The notes: generated from the sequence alone by a model not told the origin. Shown: positions 33,836 to 47,341, counted from the stretch's first letter. The stretch: 64,000 nt of DNA from Garcia nutans (GCA_947685225.1 CANTUV010000062.1:10622501-10686500); one strand, 5' to 3'. Made by a program: numbers and translations.

Positions 33836-34503
33836 ATGGTTTATGACGCCGTACTTCAAATGGTGTTTTTTAGTTTAGCTTAAAAATGAGTAGTTTGTTT
33901 ATTATGTACATTGCAGTAAGGATTGAATCACTCCAAAATAGTTTAGGTGAGTTTGCTTGAAAAATTAGTGGGCCTAGCCATTTCAAGGTGTTCGTCTTTT
34001 CTCTCCACTATCCCATTATATTAGGCTATGTAGGGAGTGGTTTTCTAATGGATTACACCATGCATTGAGAATAATTGTTGGCATTGGTTATTGGTGAACT
34101 CAGCCTCATTATAAGGCCTGTTTTTTTAAATGTTTTTGAGAATTGAGTTTTAGTAAAGGAAATGAATTGTTTGAGATAAGCAAAAGTTTCTATTTTTTGT
34201 TTAAGTAAGAAATTCTAGGTTCCTTTACTATAATCATCAACTAATGTAAGTACGTAGTGTGCTTTTGATAGAGATGCTACCCTATATGGTCCCTAAAGAT
34301 CAATGTATTCTAAGTCATATATTTGTTGTATTTAAGTTGTGCTATGGGAAAAGAGTAGCCTGATAAACGACAACTTTCACAAAATGGTGCATGACTTACA
34401 TTAGACTGAACTTGGAAAGGTAAAAATATTAAATTCTCTTATGTGATGTTTGATCTAAACTTTTTATGAATCAAATCATAAGAAATATAAGGAAAAGGAC
34501 TAG
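33836..34503 (-). pseudogene. copia GAG-pre-integrase and integrase fragment
   Basis: Minus strand near 34290-34360 has FDLIHVDIWGPYRVAS and then HYVLTLVDDYSKGTW. These are the integrase core start with its first Asp. Near 34000-34100 it shows HGVIHYKTTPY and NGIVERK, the region of the catalytic Glu, and PFEVRRHK follows at the left end. Frames are broken by stops. The gene is cut at 34503 by a Tekay-like LTR and at the left by the Ogre-like LTR, so this one copia gene is interrupted three times. Confidence 0.75.
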
Positions 34504-37409
34504 TGTAACACCCTTATACCCTATATACGTACAATACATATTTTCAACATATGTAAAATACGTATATACGGTACAAAAATGTCACAGACCGGTTTACTAA
34601 ATTTTTTTTTACATTTCCAATTTAAAATTTCAAATTCTAAATATATAAAAATTAAATAAAATATAAATATTATTTACTTGTTATAAGAACCCAAAATAAA
34701 TAATATATATATAAATCTCTGAAAAAAATTCGTCAGAATTTTGTCTGTAATTTGGATATCCCAAAATTTAGCAATTACTCAACTTGCAAAAAGAAAACAC
34801 CCCCAAATAATTTCCAACCACCATCTCAACCATACTTCTCAATTTGACCAAGTTTCTTAAACATTTATATATATAGATATATATAATTTAAAACACACTT
34901 ACTCTCCCATTTCAAATACATTGACCTAAATATTTTTTATAATATACAATACGTAAAATCTAAAATATAATATATTATGCATAATACTCAAAATGTACAA
35001 TAACATAAATATATATATACATGCTGGTGGTAGTGTTTCTGATCTCGATAGCAACTCAACAAACTCAACTACAAGTTTAGACCCGACCTGTTCTAGAAGA
35101 ACTCTCTAGCTCAGCTGGGTCTACCCTGTCACCTGCGCGATGGAAATAATCGCTCTAAGCTAAAGCCTAGTGGTACAAACTTTAATAATAACAATATAAC
35201 TCAATGCAATACTAATGCACAATGCATTTAGATGTCACATCATTCCACTTTCTTATATTTTTCAAATATTTCATAATTCACATTAAAACAAAGACAAGCA
35301 TGGGCCTAAAAAGGATCTAATATGCTATTCAAATTTCAGAGTTACTGCTTTGGTCCATAATGACACCATGTGTCTAGCCCCATAGGCAATATATCCATGG
35401 ATAATGTAACAGTCTCAGTCTCTTGGACCTCAACCCAGCTAGACCCTTAGGCCCCAGTATCTTGGTCCTCAACCCGGCTAGACTGCTACAGTTTTTGAGG
35501 CTTATGACCCAATCTTTTCACCCCAAAAACATCATATTTATCAGCTGGCCTGGCTTACAACCCAGTCTTTTTACCATTCCAGCGTTTAGTCCGTAGGCAA
35601 TCATAGGCATGCCGCCAAACCCAGAACTCTGAAAATTGAATAACATACTAGGCACATAATTTATTCATATTTCTCATTATTAATCTCTTTCTCATTTTTA
35701 CTTTTCTCATTTTTTACATCTTTCTTATTTTTCTCACTTTTCTCATTTTTATCAATATCAATTCATTTCATTATTACATATATCTTATTTTTGCATTCAC
35801 AACTCATTACCCAATTACTTTGGGTATTTTCACATAATATGCATATTTCACATTTTACACAAATTAGCCATTATCAATGGCTTTTCACAATGCATTTAAC
35901 ACATATATGACATTGCAAATGTCATAGCATATTATTCATACACAATCAATGAACCAAGTAGCTTAACATATTTTTTAACCAAAATGTGTTAAGTCCAAAT
36001 GTTATGCAAATATAGACATTATATTCAAAGTTTGTACATACCTCCACTAGCAACCCAAAGCATGCTAAAAACAACCTTCAATCCAATCTTTCCAATTTGC
36101 TCTTCACCACTTGGATGAAGCAAGTCAACCTCCCTCAAAGCCTAAACCAAATGTGATAACAAATAATCATTTAGTATCACATTTAATGGCATTTCCAGCA
36201 TTAAACCATAATTACACATCACTCCTACAAATTTCCAAAAATTTAGCTTTTCCTTACTTCAACATTAAAATTTCATTCTATTACAATTAAATTAGTGTTT
36301 TAAGTTTATTTATATTATTACAAACATATTTTAATACATTTAAATCATTTACATTATAAAAATACACTCTCATACATAAAATCTCAAAAATGGCATAACC
36401 TTCCCCCATTGAAGGTTTTCCATTACAACACAATCCATTACTTATTCCAACCTTAAATTCATCACTTTTAACACTAAACAACATGCTTAAACAAATAAAA
36501 TCACACAATTCAACCACTTTGGAAAATCACTTTTCCAAAACCCTAAATCTCCACTTTCATTCTCAAACTCCAACCCAACACCACCAAATCTAATATTTGA
36601 CTTTAAAATTCTTGTTTATGAATCAAAATAACTCATTTGGAATCAATTTGAACAATTAAAGTTCATATTTTTAAAACTCCAAAAATCCATAACCCTAAAT
36701 TCTCTCTCTTCACCATTCTTTAACCAAACTCCATCATCTCTTCAATCTAACCTTAGAATCATTGTTAAATACCCAAAATAACATCATACACACCAATTCC
36801 AACAATTATAACATACTACATCAAAATCTCAAAACTCACATAATCCAAATTTCCAAGGAATTCAAAGAAAAGAGATAGAAACTTACTAATTTTAGTGGAG
36901 ATCACCAAAAATTCACTTGAAACTTGTTAATTCCTTCAATTTATGGAGTATGAAAGAATTAAATTCTTGGTCTAACTCCCATGGAAAATTCGGCCAAAGG
37001 AAAGAGAAGAAGAAGACTTTTAATATTTCTTTTCCTTCATCTTTTTTTTAACCACACACATATATATATATATTAAAATAATTTAATATTTAATTATTTA
37101 ATTATTTTTTTAATAATTAAAAGCCCTAATTTCCCTCTTCCATTCAAAAATAATTTATTTTTAAATTATTTTATTAATTTTGAATTTATAAGATTTAATT
37201 ACCAAAATACCCTTTTCTTTTAAAAAATGTTGACTTTTATATATGTTATGTATATTTTGCATATATATCACATATATATTCCACTTTTTCATTTAAAATC
37301 TCTTCATTTTCCATTTAAAATCATTAATTTAATTTATCCTTTTAAATTATAATTTATTTTATCCAATTTTCCAAAAATTAGAAATTTTTAAAAATTTTAG
37401 GATGTTACA
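34504..37409 (-). mobile_element. 3' LTR of the Tekay-like element
   Basis: TGTAACATCC at 37409 to GGGTGTTACA at 34504 on the minus strand, 2906 bp. It follows the polypurine tract GTTTTAGGGGGAAAGAAT (37410-37427). The left flank ACTAG (34499-34503) is the expected duplication, but it is not repeated at 59104 at the far end of the neighbouring LTR. Confidence 0.85.
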
Positions 37410-37427
37410 ATTCTTTCCCCCTAAAAC
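37410..37427 (-). promoter_or_regulatory. Polypurine tract of the Tekay-like element
   Basis: Minus strand GTTTTAGGGGGAAAGAAT directly before the LTR. Preceded by the family-typical TTTCGAGGACGAAATTT. Confidence 0.8.
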
Positions 37428-37478
37428 AAATTTCGTCCTCGAAATTACCTGTCCTCAAGTCTGAAACAAATGGGGAAA

Positions 37479-40304
37479 CTAACTCTGCATCGCTTGCTCA
37501 CTTTCCCAGGTCGCCTCCTCAGTGGTATGATTCCTCCAAAGGACTTTCATAAGTGGCACTCTCTTATTCCTCAATTCTTTAACCTCTCGTGCCAAAATCG
37601 CCACTGGTTCTTCCTTATAAGTCAGATCTGGACTCACCTCAATGGACTCCACTGACAAGATATGAGATGGGTCAGACTTGTATCTCCGAAGCATCGAGAC
37701 ATGGAAAACATTATGTATTCGATCCAATTCAGGCGGCAAAGCTAGTCTATAAGCCACTGGACCAACTCTCTCCAACACCTCATATGGTCCTATGAAACGA
37801 GGACTCAACTTCCCTTTGCGGCCAAATCTCAAAATCTTCTTCCATGGAGACACCTTTAGAAATACTTTATCTCCCACACTAAACTCTATGTCTCTTCTCT
37901 TTAAATCTGAATAGGATTTTTGTTGGTCTGAATTTGCTTTCAAACAACCCCGAATCACCTTCACTTTCTCCCCTGTTTCCTTAATCAAATCGGGACCAAC
38001 TAGTTTATTTTCTCTAACTTCATCCCAACACAAAGGTATCCTGCATCTCCTGCCATATAAAGCCTCATAAGGAGTCATCCCAATACTCGACTGATGACTG
38101 TTGTTATAAGCAACTCAATTAATGGAAAAAATCTGTCCCAATTCTCGGTAAAATCAATGATACAGCTCCTCAACATATCCTCCAGAATCTATATCACTCT
38201 CTCTGACTGTCCATCTATCTGAGGATGGAAAGCAGTACTAAAATGCAATCGAGAACCCAAAGCATCATGCAAACTCTTCCAAAACCTCAAAAGTAAACCG
38301 GGGATCTCGATCCGACACCAAAGAAACTGGGACTCCATGCAACCTGACTATCTCATTGATATACAGCTCAGCCAACCTCTCAAGAGAAAAATCCATCTGA
38401 ACTGGAAGAAAATGAGCTGCCTTCGTCATCCGATCAACTATCACCCAAATTGCATCATGCTTCTTCTGAGTCAAAGGTAGTCCAGTCACAAAATCCATTG
38501 TCACTCGCTCCCATTTCCACTCTGGCACTGATAAATGTTGGAGCAACCCTAAAGGAACTTGGTGCTCAGCCTTCACTTTCTGGCAAGTGAGACATCTGGA
38601 TACAAACTCTGCTATGTCCCTCTTCATTCCTGACCGCCAATAATGTCGCTTCAAGTCTTGATACATCTTGGTACTCCTAGGGTGCATAGCAAAAAGTGAC
38701 TAATGAGCTTCCTCTAATATCATTCTTTTCAATTCTGCATCATCAGGAATACATAATCTATCTCTGTACCATAAATTGCCATCATCCCTCACATAAAAGT
38801 CTCGACTCTCCCCCTTCTAACAAATCAACACAATTTTTTGAATTCTCTCATCTGCCAACTGAGTCTCACTAATATGATCCAACAAGACTGGCCTTAACTG
38901 CAACTGAGCCATCAAAGCACCATCATCAGAAGATTCAAATCTAGCATGCAACACTCTCAACTCAACAAACAACGAGAGCGAATAAGCAGTCAAACCTGCC
39001 AAAGACTTTCGACTCAAGGCATCAGCAACAACATTTGCCTTACCAGGATGATAATCAATCAAACAGTCGTAGTCTTTAATAAACTCTAACCACTGTCTTT
39101 GCCAAAGATTCAGCTCTCTCTGAACACCCAGGTATTTCAAACTCTTGTGATCCGTATAAATGAAACACTTTTTCCCATACAAGTAATGCCACCAAATCTT
39201 CAAGGCAAAAACTATTGCTGCTAATTCCAAATCATGTGTTGGATAATTCAGCTCATGCAGTTTCAATTGTTGAGAGGCATAAGCAATAACTCTACTCTCT
39301 TGCATCAGAACACAACCTAAACCACTATGTGAAGCATCACTATATATCACATATGGTTTACCTTCCACAGGCAGGGTAAGGACAGAAGCTTGAGTCAACA
39401 TCTCCCTCAGCTACTCAAAACTCGCCTGACACTGATCTGTCCACACAAATCTAACTCCTTTCCAAAGTAATCTGGTGAGTGGTGTAGCTATTATAGAAAA
39501 ACCCTTCACAAATCGACGATAATAGCCTGCCAATCCCATAAAACTTCTAACCTCTGTCACAGTCTTCGGTGGACTCCAATTCAAGATAGCCTCAATTTTA
39601 CTCGGATCAACTCTAATACCCTCTGTTGAAACCACATGACTAAGAAAAGCTACCTGATCGAGCCAGAACTCATACTTAGACAGCTTAGCATACAACTGCT
39701 TCTCCCTCAGAGTCTGCAATATGATTCGCAAATGCCTATCATGATCCTCCTCATTACGCGAATACACCAAGATGTCATCAATGAAGACTACCACAAACTG
39801 ATCCAAAAATGGTATGAATACCCTATTCATCAAATCCATAAAAGCTACTGGTGCATTCGTCAATCCAAAGGGCATCACCAAAAACTCATAATGCTCATAC
39901 CTCGTATGAAAAGCTATCTTGGGTACATCCACATGTCCAACTCTCAAATGATGGTATCCTAATCTCAGATCAATCTTAGAAAATACTGTTGCTCCCTTCA
40001 ACTGATCAAAGAGATCATCTATCCGAGGCAAAAGACACTTGTTCTTGATGGTCACCTAATTCAACTGCCTATAATCAATACACAATCTCATGGTGCCATC
40101 TTTCTTCTTCACAAACAACACAGGCGCTCCCCACGGGGACATACTAGGGCGGATAAACCCTTTATCCAATAACTCCTGCAACTGCACCTTCAACTCTCTC
40201 AACTCAGCAGGTGCCATCCGATAAGGGATAATAGAGATAGGAGTGGTACTAGGCAACAAATCGATACCAAACTCCACTTTTCTCTCAGGAGGTACCCTTG
40301 GCAA
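37479..40304 (-). pseudogene. Tekay-like pol: RT, RNase H, integrase, chromodomain
   Basis: Order on the minus strand is RT (40304-39411), RNase H (39401-38817), integrase (38687-38100) and integrase C-terminus plus chromodomain (38078-37479). RT shows [33 protein letters not shown] and the catalytic FIDDILVYS. RNase H keeps [10 protein letters not shown], the [12 protein letters not shown]lu, TDHKSL and [10 protein letters not shown]. Integrase has the H-H-C-C finger (HYWRS...CLTCQ), MDFVTGLP and LVSDRDPRF. The catalytic Glu region at 38110-38260 is frameshifted (near SDRWTVREID). The C-terminus ends with the chromodomain-like VKVLWRNHTTEEATWESE. In-frame stops at about 40055, 39410, 38816, 38690 and 38264 disable it. 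The chromodomain and long LTR place it in the Tekay/Del chromoviruses. Confidence 0.88.
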
Positions 40305-40349
40305 CTAATCAGGAAAAACATCTGAAAACTCGATAATTGTGGGTATACT

Positions 40350-41457
40350 TTAAAACAGGGATCCCACTACTCTAGTATCTACAACATGAGCAAGATAAGC
40401 CTCACATCCCTTCTGAATCATCCTCGCAGCTGAAACAGCTGAAACAAACATAGATGAAAGATACCTGTGCTCACCAGATACCATCACGTCCCTACCATCA
40501 CGTGTTCTCAAAGTAACACATTTCTTCTGAAAATCTACCATAGCCCCATGCTTAGATAACCAATCAATGCCCAAAATCAGATCATATTCCTTGAAAGGCA
40601 TCTCAATCAGGTCACTGAGAAACTCCTCATCCTGAACAACAATTGGACTATCTCGGTGCACCTTGCTCACCACAACACTATGCCCTAAAGGATTTGTCAT
40701 CAAGACATTAAATCCTAGGGACTCAGAATGCAATTCAGTCACAAGCAATATAGATGCACTTATGTATGAATGCGTAGATCCAGGATCTAATAGAGCAAGG
40801 ACTGAAATACCAAATAAAGAAAATGTACCCGTAATGACGGCTGAAGCATCCGGCTGCCTCTGCATCACATAAACCCGCTGAGATGGCCCAGCCTCATTTG
40901 GTCTACTGCCTTCGGATGTAGAGCCCCCTCTCTGACTAAACCCAGGTCGACCGCCTCTACTAAAACTTCTGCCACCACGACCCCCTTTGACACTGGGTCG
41001 AGAAGATGCAGTATCTGCCTGCCTAATCTCTGGTGGCTCGAGACAATCTCTGATAAAATGATCTGACAACCCACATCTAAAACACACTCCCAAAGCACCT
41101 CTCCACCAGCAGACATCTTCGTGTACTCTACCAGAGTGAATGCAAGTAGGTGGAGTAGGTCTCTAAGCTACTGGAGTCGGAGCACTAGCAACTGAAATTG
41201 CAGGTCTCTGTCTCTGTCTCTGCTACTGTACTGACCTGCCAAATTGCCCCTGACTCTTACTAAACCTTTGAAAATGTCCCCCTCAGCCTCTCTTCACTGA
41301 TGAAGACCCTGCCTCACTCTGAGGTCTCCTAACTCTTGTCTCCTCAACCTTGGCAGCTGCTGTAAGACTCTGCACCCTCTCAACACTCCTGGTAGCTGCA
41401 ACTAACTGGGAGAATTTCTGATACCGAGAGCCTGCAATGATGTGTTGCGCTCTAATT
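40350..41457 (-). pseudogene. Tekay-like gag C-terminus, zinc knuckle and protease
   Basis: From the insertion border at 41457 the minus strand continues gag with AGSRYQKFSQLVAATRSVER. The knuckle CFRCGLSDHFIRDC (CCHC) follows near 41090, then an arginine/glycine/serine-rich linker. The protease has LLDPGSTHSYIS near 40775-40810 and DLILGIDWL further on. The usual catalytic Asp-Ser/Pro-Gly is present. A frame break near 41110 and a stop at 40350 separate it from the RT segment. Confidence 0.8.
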
Positions 41458-43133
41458 AACACTACTAGAACTACACTCGCAAGTATACGAGGCAGTTGTA
41501 GTATCTTGGTGAACACCTCAAGGTCGTCTCACAAGGAAGCTAGATAAGCTAATTGATTATCAGATTGCAAATAACAAATTTTCAATAAATTTAAATTGCT
41601 AACAACTAATGAAGACAGATCGAGTGGAGTTTAAAACAATAAAAGTAAACTGAGCTGATATATTGATTCACTTAATAGAAAGGTCTAGGGTTTGCACTTC
41701 TCTACTAACTTATATGTATGAACGGCTATTCCTCTCAACCAATTTAATTTCAAAGATCAGATTTCAAGCAACTTAATTAATCGAATCAAGGAAATAAGCT
41801 CTCGCATTCAAATCTCTTTCAAATAATCTTGTTACAATTAAAATGATTCTTTTCTTAGGTTATATTTCTAATTCACCTAAGTCCCTAATTGAATTATTCC
41901 AGCATAAGACTTCATTTCTCAATCCTTCATATAATACCTCAAACACATAATTGGTGGCCAATCAATTATATATTAACAGTAATCCATTCAATCAAGGCTA
42001 GAGAAATAATTCAGTTAAGAGCAATAACCAATTCATACAATCATAGTAGATCCATACAAACCCTAGACTAGATCAAATTAGTTCATAATAATGCTATCAA
42101 ACATATTCATCTCATTAAAATTTAAAGAAATCAATTTAGACATAATAGAATTCATGAATACAAATCCAATGAAACTTAAGAGATAAAGTTTGAGAACAAA
42201 ACCAAATTACAACTTTCTTTAGCTTCTGAAGAATCTCTTGTTCAGATCTTTGCTAGAAGAATATTGCAGTGGCTAAAAACAAATTTAATCTAGACCGTTT
42301 GCATCCAAGTGTAATCAAAATTCCCTCAGAAAATAAAATGGAAGCTCAAAGGTTATTGTTTGACGGCTGATAAATTCTCCTCTTCAAAAACCCTAATCCT
42401 CTTATTTATATGAAACCTCACTCAAAAGCCGCGTTTTCTTTCTTCCTTTAGTCCATGGAGTGACACGGCCAAGCTGGTGGCCGTGTCATGTGACACGGCA
42501 AGTGGCTTGGCCGTGTCTACTGAATGTGTCTGCTTCTGTGTAATTCTTCATCTTTTCTTCTTTGGAATGGAGTGTGACACGGCCAAGCTCCTGGCCGTGT
42601 CATGTGACACGGCCAGTGGCTTGGCCGTGTCAAGTGGGTGTGTCACCTACTGATCTCTTCGTTCTTTGCTCTCTTTCCTTTGGTCTTCTTCCTTGGCTAA
42701 GTATGGGACACGGCCAAGCTTGTGGCCGTGTCATGTAACACGGCCAGTGGCTTGGCCGTGTCACCTGAGTGTGTCACTTACTGCCAAATTTTTCCTTCCT
42801 CTCTTGGTTCCTTGGTTTTGCCCTTAAGGTGAGACACTGCTTCATGCTATTCTTTCCTCCAAGGAAATAGTTTGCATATTAACCTAAAACAAACACTTGA
42901 AACAAACTTTAAACAAGAATCAAATGAAACATTAACCAAAAACACATAAACACCACACTAAAAACTAAGACAACAATGACATAAACACTGAAATAAATTA
43001 AAACTACCAAAATTAATGAAAACATTAAATAAACATATTAAAACTACCAAAATACCTAAAGAAAACAATAATTATCATAATAAATAAGATACAATTCTAT
43101 GACAAAAACTAATAAAACATGATGCTTATGATA
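41458..43133 (-). mobile_element. Unclassified 1.68-kb insertion in gag
   Basis: It separates two gag parts that rejoin in frame (GLRPS / IRAQHIIAG) when it is removed, so the borders are good to a few bases. It has no reading frame of note, no clear TG...CA ends, no inverted termini and no evident target duplication. One end carries CGCAAGTATACGAGGCAG and CACCTCAAGGTCG, a text resembling the ends of some plant LTRs. The middle holds GC-rich hairpin repeats (42460-42780). It may be a solo or truncated LTR-like element, but the class is unknown. Confidence 0.6.
42460..42780. repeat. Threefold repeat of paired GACACGGCC / GGCCGTGTC hairpins
   Basis: Three units spaced about 110-135 bp apart (about 42461, 42572, 42706). 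Each has GACACGGCCAAGC...GGCCGTGTCATG followed by ACACGGCCAGTGGC and TTGGCCGTGTC. GACACGGCCA and TGGCCGTGTC pair over 10 bp with small loops. Pyrimidine-rich spacers separate the units. Confidence 0.85.
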
Positions 43134-43711
43134 GAGGGTCTCAATCCCTCCTCAAACCTCCTACACCTGTCAAACTCATCAGAAATGATCCCTCCAGCAT
43201 AGTGACTCAACCGGATAAACTCGATCTCATACTATGTCACTGTCCTGGTATCCTGTCTCAGACTCAAGAACTCCATCTTCTTTGCATCTTTATACTCTCT
43301 CGAAGTATACTTCTGCTCAAATTCCCGCAGGAAATCATCATAGGTCAAGACTGGTGGATCATCCAGAGCATGTGGAACCGTCTTCCACCAATCACATGCA
43401 TCTCTCTGTAGAAGAGATCTGGCATAATCAAACATCTCTTCCGGACTAGCCTGTTACTGAATAAATATCCTCTGAACCCGATCTAGCCACTACTCTGCTA
43501 CAGCAGGGTCTGTAGTACTAACAAAGTCCTCAGCCCCAAACTTTCTCAGTTTATCATACTGCCTCACCGGCAACTGCAGCTGCGGCTGCAGCTGTGGTTG
43601 TAGCGACTGCAAAATTGGAGTCTGCCTCAACAACTCTACCATATGCTCTAAATACATGTATATAAATATTCTATCCACTCTAACAATTTGTACAATCTTC
43701 AAACAAACCAA
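43134..43711 (-). pseudogene. Tekay-like gag, N-terminal part
   Basis: The minus-strand frame has a glutamine/leucine-rich start, then FGAEDFVSTTDPAVAE, RDACDWWKTVPHAL, YDDFLREFEQKYTS and FIRLSHYAGG, the Retrotrans_gag domain of Tekay-like elements. Stops interrupt it at about 43490, 43450 and 43232. Its start is lost near 43650-43711, where sequence unlike any gag begins. Confidence 0.78.
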
Positions 43712-45997
43712 AATAAATTATACAATATAAATACAATCCATATTTACAAAATTTATTAAGAACTTCATTCGTTCTGCAGCTAAACTCCAAAATCCTTATT
43801 CACCAACTCTTAACTTTACTCTGATCTATCTTATATGTGTGTTAATGAAATTCTAACACATTAAGCTGATAGCTTAGTGGTGCTTGTATACACATACTTT
43901 GTTACTTAATTTCAAATTAAATAATTGTAACAACAAAATAGTAAATCTCGATTCTTGAAAATAAATCAACAAAACAAATATTTCCAGTACAACTTATTTT
44001 TTTCTAAAATAAATATAAATTTAATAATAACAGTAAAACCTTTTTGTAATTACATTCCAAATTAATATTATTTATAATAAGTTCTATATTCTTACATTTT
44101 GAATTCAATAAAAATAGATAAGTAATAATATATAACTATATAGCATTTGTCTATCATTCATTGTATTTTTAAACATGGCATTCGTAACATTAATATTTTT
44201 TTTACAATTTATATTTTTCACTAGCAATTTACTCTAACAAGTTTCAGATTAAATTAAATTAAATAAAACATAAACTCAGTATAGTTGTCAATATTTCTCT
44301 TGTAAAATTTATATCTTTCATTATTAGTAAATTTACACTAATTATTTTATAAAATGAACATTTTCATTCAGTTAACATTCTGAATACAGTGGTTCTATTT
44401 AACGCTTCCAGTACTATGATTTAAAGTAACATTTTGAGACATTCTCAATCAATATATAATTTAATACTTTGAATACTTTCATTGTATTTGATTCAATAAT
44501 ATTCAATTCAATAAAGATTTATTATATCTCACTTTTCACTATAATTGTTATATACATTTTAGTACATATAAAATATATTTTTCTTATAATCCAATAATTT
44601 AATATAAACAATCAATAATTTATGTATATATGTTCCAATAAACTTTTCTTATTTTTACACATTTGCTCTCATATACTGAATTTAAAATTTTAGGATCGGA
44701 TAACAAGTTTAGTAGTAGCAAGTAAATGCTCAGTATATAACAGTCAGTATGACCAATAGCCCAGTAATGGCAAATTGCCTAGTAACAGTAATGACACAAA
44801 GTGTCCAGTAACAGTAGTGATACAGAGTGTCCAACAACAGTATGGACACCAGCCTTCTGGATAGCCATTCAATCCGAAGACTATGTTTATTAATAGTATA
44901 ATATAGCAATTTACTTATTTTACTATTTCAATCAATTTAATAATCATCATATTAATTTTTATAAAATATGCATTTCTTTCTTTCTTTCTTTTAGTCTTTT
45001 CACTTTAATAAGGCAATGAAATAGTTTTTATTTTAATTAACTTAATTATATAACATAAATTATTTTTTAAAATTCCACTAAAGCTGCCTTTAGGCATTTT
45101 ACAAGTGTATATGTCTTTATAAATTTTATAGTTTATAGACAATTACTTCAATTATAATTATCATGTATATATATGCAACAATAATTATCATGTATATATA
45201 TGTAACATATTTGTACCAAATTAATTTGACAATATAGCATTTTTTTCCAAAGTAATTTGACTAACTTTATTTACAAATCAATTTTTTATCTTTTTAGTTC
45301 ACATCTCACATTCTTATTGTAATAATGAATTCTAAGTAGATCTTTCACTTTTACTTAAATTTAACCTTTCAAATTACGTAAGTTTTACCAATTATCATTC
45401 CCACTTCAAAATTATATATATTATGTATATACTGCATATATCATATATATGTATTTATTTATTTATAAACTATATTTTGTGATTGATACATTTTTTTCAC
45501 TTTAAACTTTATCATTTTTCTCTTACATATTATCCATTTATATATAATTAACTCAATCCTTAAGATACTACTTCACTCAACTCCAATAGTAATGCAATAT
45601 ACAAATATTGGTCCTCATTAGATTTTTACCTTCATGAAACCATTCCTTTCTCTCTAAATATTATCAATCAATAAAATTTAACTCACCAAACACCTTTATA
45701 TACAATTTAATAATTATCTTTAATCATCAAATAGTGTTGTTATCCGATATACATTAGGTATACAATATGTATATATCTTCACACTATTTCCAAACTTTCG
45801 CCATAATCACTTAATTAATCCTTCACTTCTCCTTTTTAATTCTTTATCTTCTTTACAAATTATATTAAGTCACTAATAATTTATCTTTCTACCAATCTTC
45901 TTACCTTGGTCCTCAAATTATCTTCTTTCTCCAAAAAAAATCCAAATTCCACTTATCATTTGTAATCACTATTTATCCATTCTTTATTCTTTACATT
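43712..45997 (-). mobile_element. Diverged Ty3-type LTR, inner portion (split by Athila)
   Basis: AT-rich, G-poor sequence arranged like the Tekay LTRs, including GCTTAGTGGTGCTTGTA near 43870 (compare GCCTAGTGGTACAAACTT at 35167). A set of short repeats lies at 44740-44860 (CAGTAACAGTA, CACAAAGTGTCC). It continues at 57424 after removal of the Athila element. It does not match the LTR at 34504-37409 closely, and its inner end lacks TGTAACACCC. Confidence 0.5.
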
Positions 45998-47318
45998 TGA
46001 TAGTAGATAAATTTAACTTATATTTTGTAAAGATATTTAAACTTTTGCTGGATGTCTATACTGATTTTGGCTTATTTTTGCATAGGATATAACTTAAAGA
46101 GAAAACAAAAAGAAAATGAAAAACGTTACAAGAAGTGGCTGAAGAAGAGTTGGAATGAGCCTCGAGTATAACCCTTGGGTAAGGCTTATGCCCAAGGGGT
46201 TCTAATACTAGAAAATCACATGGGCCAGCTAAAAAACCTAATTCGTTTGGAATACTTGAGATATGATTTTGAGTATATTTCAAGAGATATTAGGATTAAA
46301 TTATTTTCTTATTCAGTAGACATTAATTAGAAATTTTAAGGGATGTTAATTATTATTTATTTTATTTTTATTTTCCTAAATAGTGTAGGAAACTTCATAG
46401 GTATTTAAGCCAACCTATTTGGCAGCCCTAGGATCTGCATCCTCTTCTTCTTATCCTCTAGTATTGTTCATATTTTTCAGCAGCCATTGAAATATATTTT
46501 TAGTTTTCTTTTATAAAGAGCATGTGTAACTAAGCTCTATTCAGTTGAAAGGGTAATCAAGATCTTCAATTCGTCAAGATTTGTGAGATCTAATCAACTC
46601 TTTACTTGCTTTCTTTAATTTCAGTATTTGTGTATCTTTTGTAGTTTATTACTATTATTATTTACTAGTTAAATATAGGACCCATTGTTTAATAGCTGAA
46701 TAATATATCGTCATTCAAAACTAAGAATCAGTAATTATTTTTAAGCTTTTGATACTTGTGGCAATTAGACGTAGTACTAATAGGATGCACAATCTAATTT
46801 AAATAAATTTGGCAGTAAATTAGAATTAGGTCCTTCTAAATTTTAAAGTTGTTAGCAGGTTAAATCCTAAAAGGCATCCTTATAGAGCTATTCAATAACA
46901 AGGGTTAGTTATAGAGCGTTCTTAACTAATTTATCATCTAAGGAAGGATTAGCTAATGCGAGCATCTCGGTTAGCTAGAACTAATTTACTAAAAAATTTA
47001 AAAAAATTATTTTTGTATCAATGATCAAATGTAAGAATTGAAACCAAGATTATTCCCTTTAACTGAAATCTTCACCATTGTTATTTTCTAATTTAATTTT
47101 GCTACCTTTTATTTAGTTAATCTAAAATTCCAGATTTAATCATATTTTAATTTTTAATTACAAATCCCCCCATTTATTTTAATTAAGTTCTACTTTAGAT
47201 TTTCAAAGGAAATTAATTTAAGTAATTAATTTTATGAGGATTTGACAATATTAACTGCTTTTACAATTTTATTTTATCCAAGAATAGATTTTTATTTTTA
47301 GTAGATTCGATACCATCA
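45998..47318 (+). repeat. 5' LTR of the Athila-like element
   Basis: 1321 bp, direct repeat of 56088-57423. Ends ACCATCA two bases before the primer site. Confidence 0.78.
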
Positions 47319-47320
47319 AA

Positions 47321-47341
47321 TTTTGGCACCGTTGTTAGGGA
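47321..47341 (+). promoter_or_regulatory. Primer-binding site (tRNA-Asp type)
   Basis: TTTTGGCACCGTTGTTAGGG is an eroded form of the TTTTGGCGCCGTTGCCGGGG site typical of Athila elements. Confidence 0.75.

Noticed and set aside
37470..40872. Plus-strand frames of 61-108 codons opposite the Tekay pol
   Set aside because: They are antisense shadows of the minus-strand polyprotein.
41458..43133. Helitron interpretation of the insertion
   Set aside because: A TC start and a CTAG near the other end can be picked, but there is no stem-loop before the CTAG, and removal at those points gives a poorer gag frame than the borders chosen.
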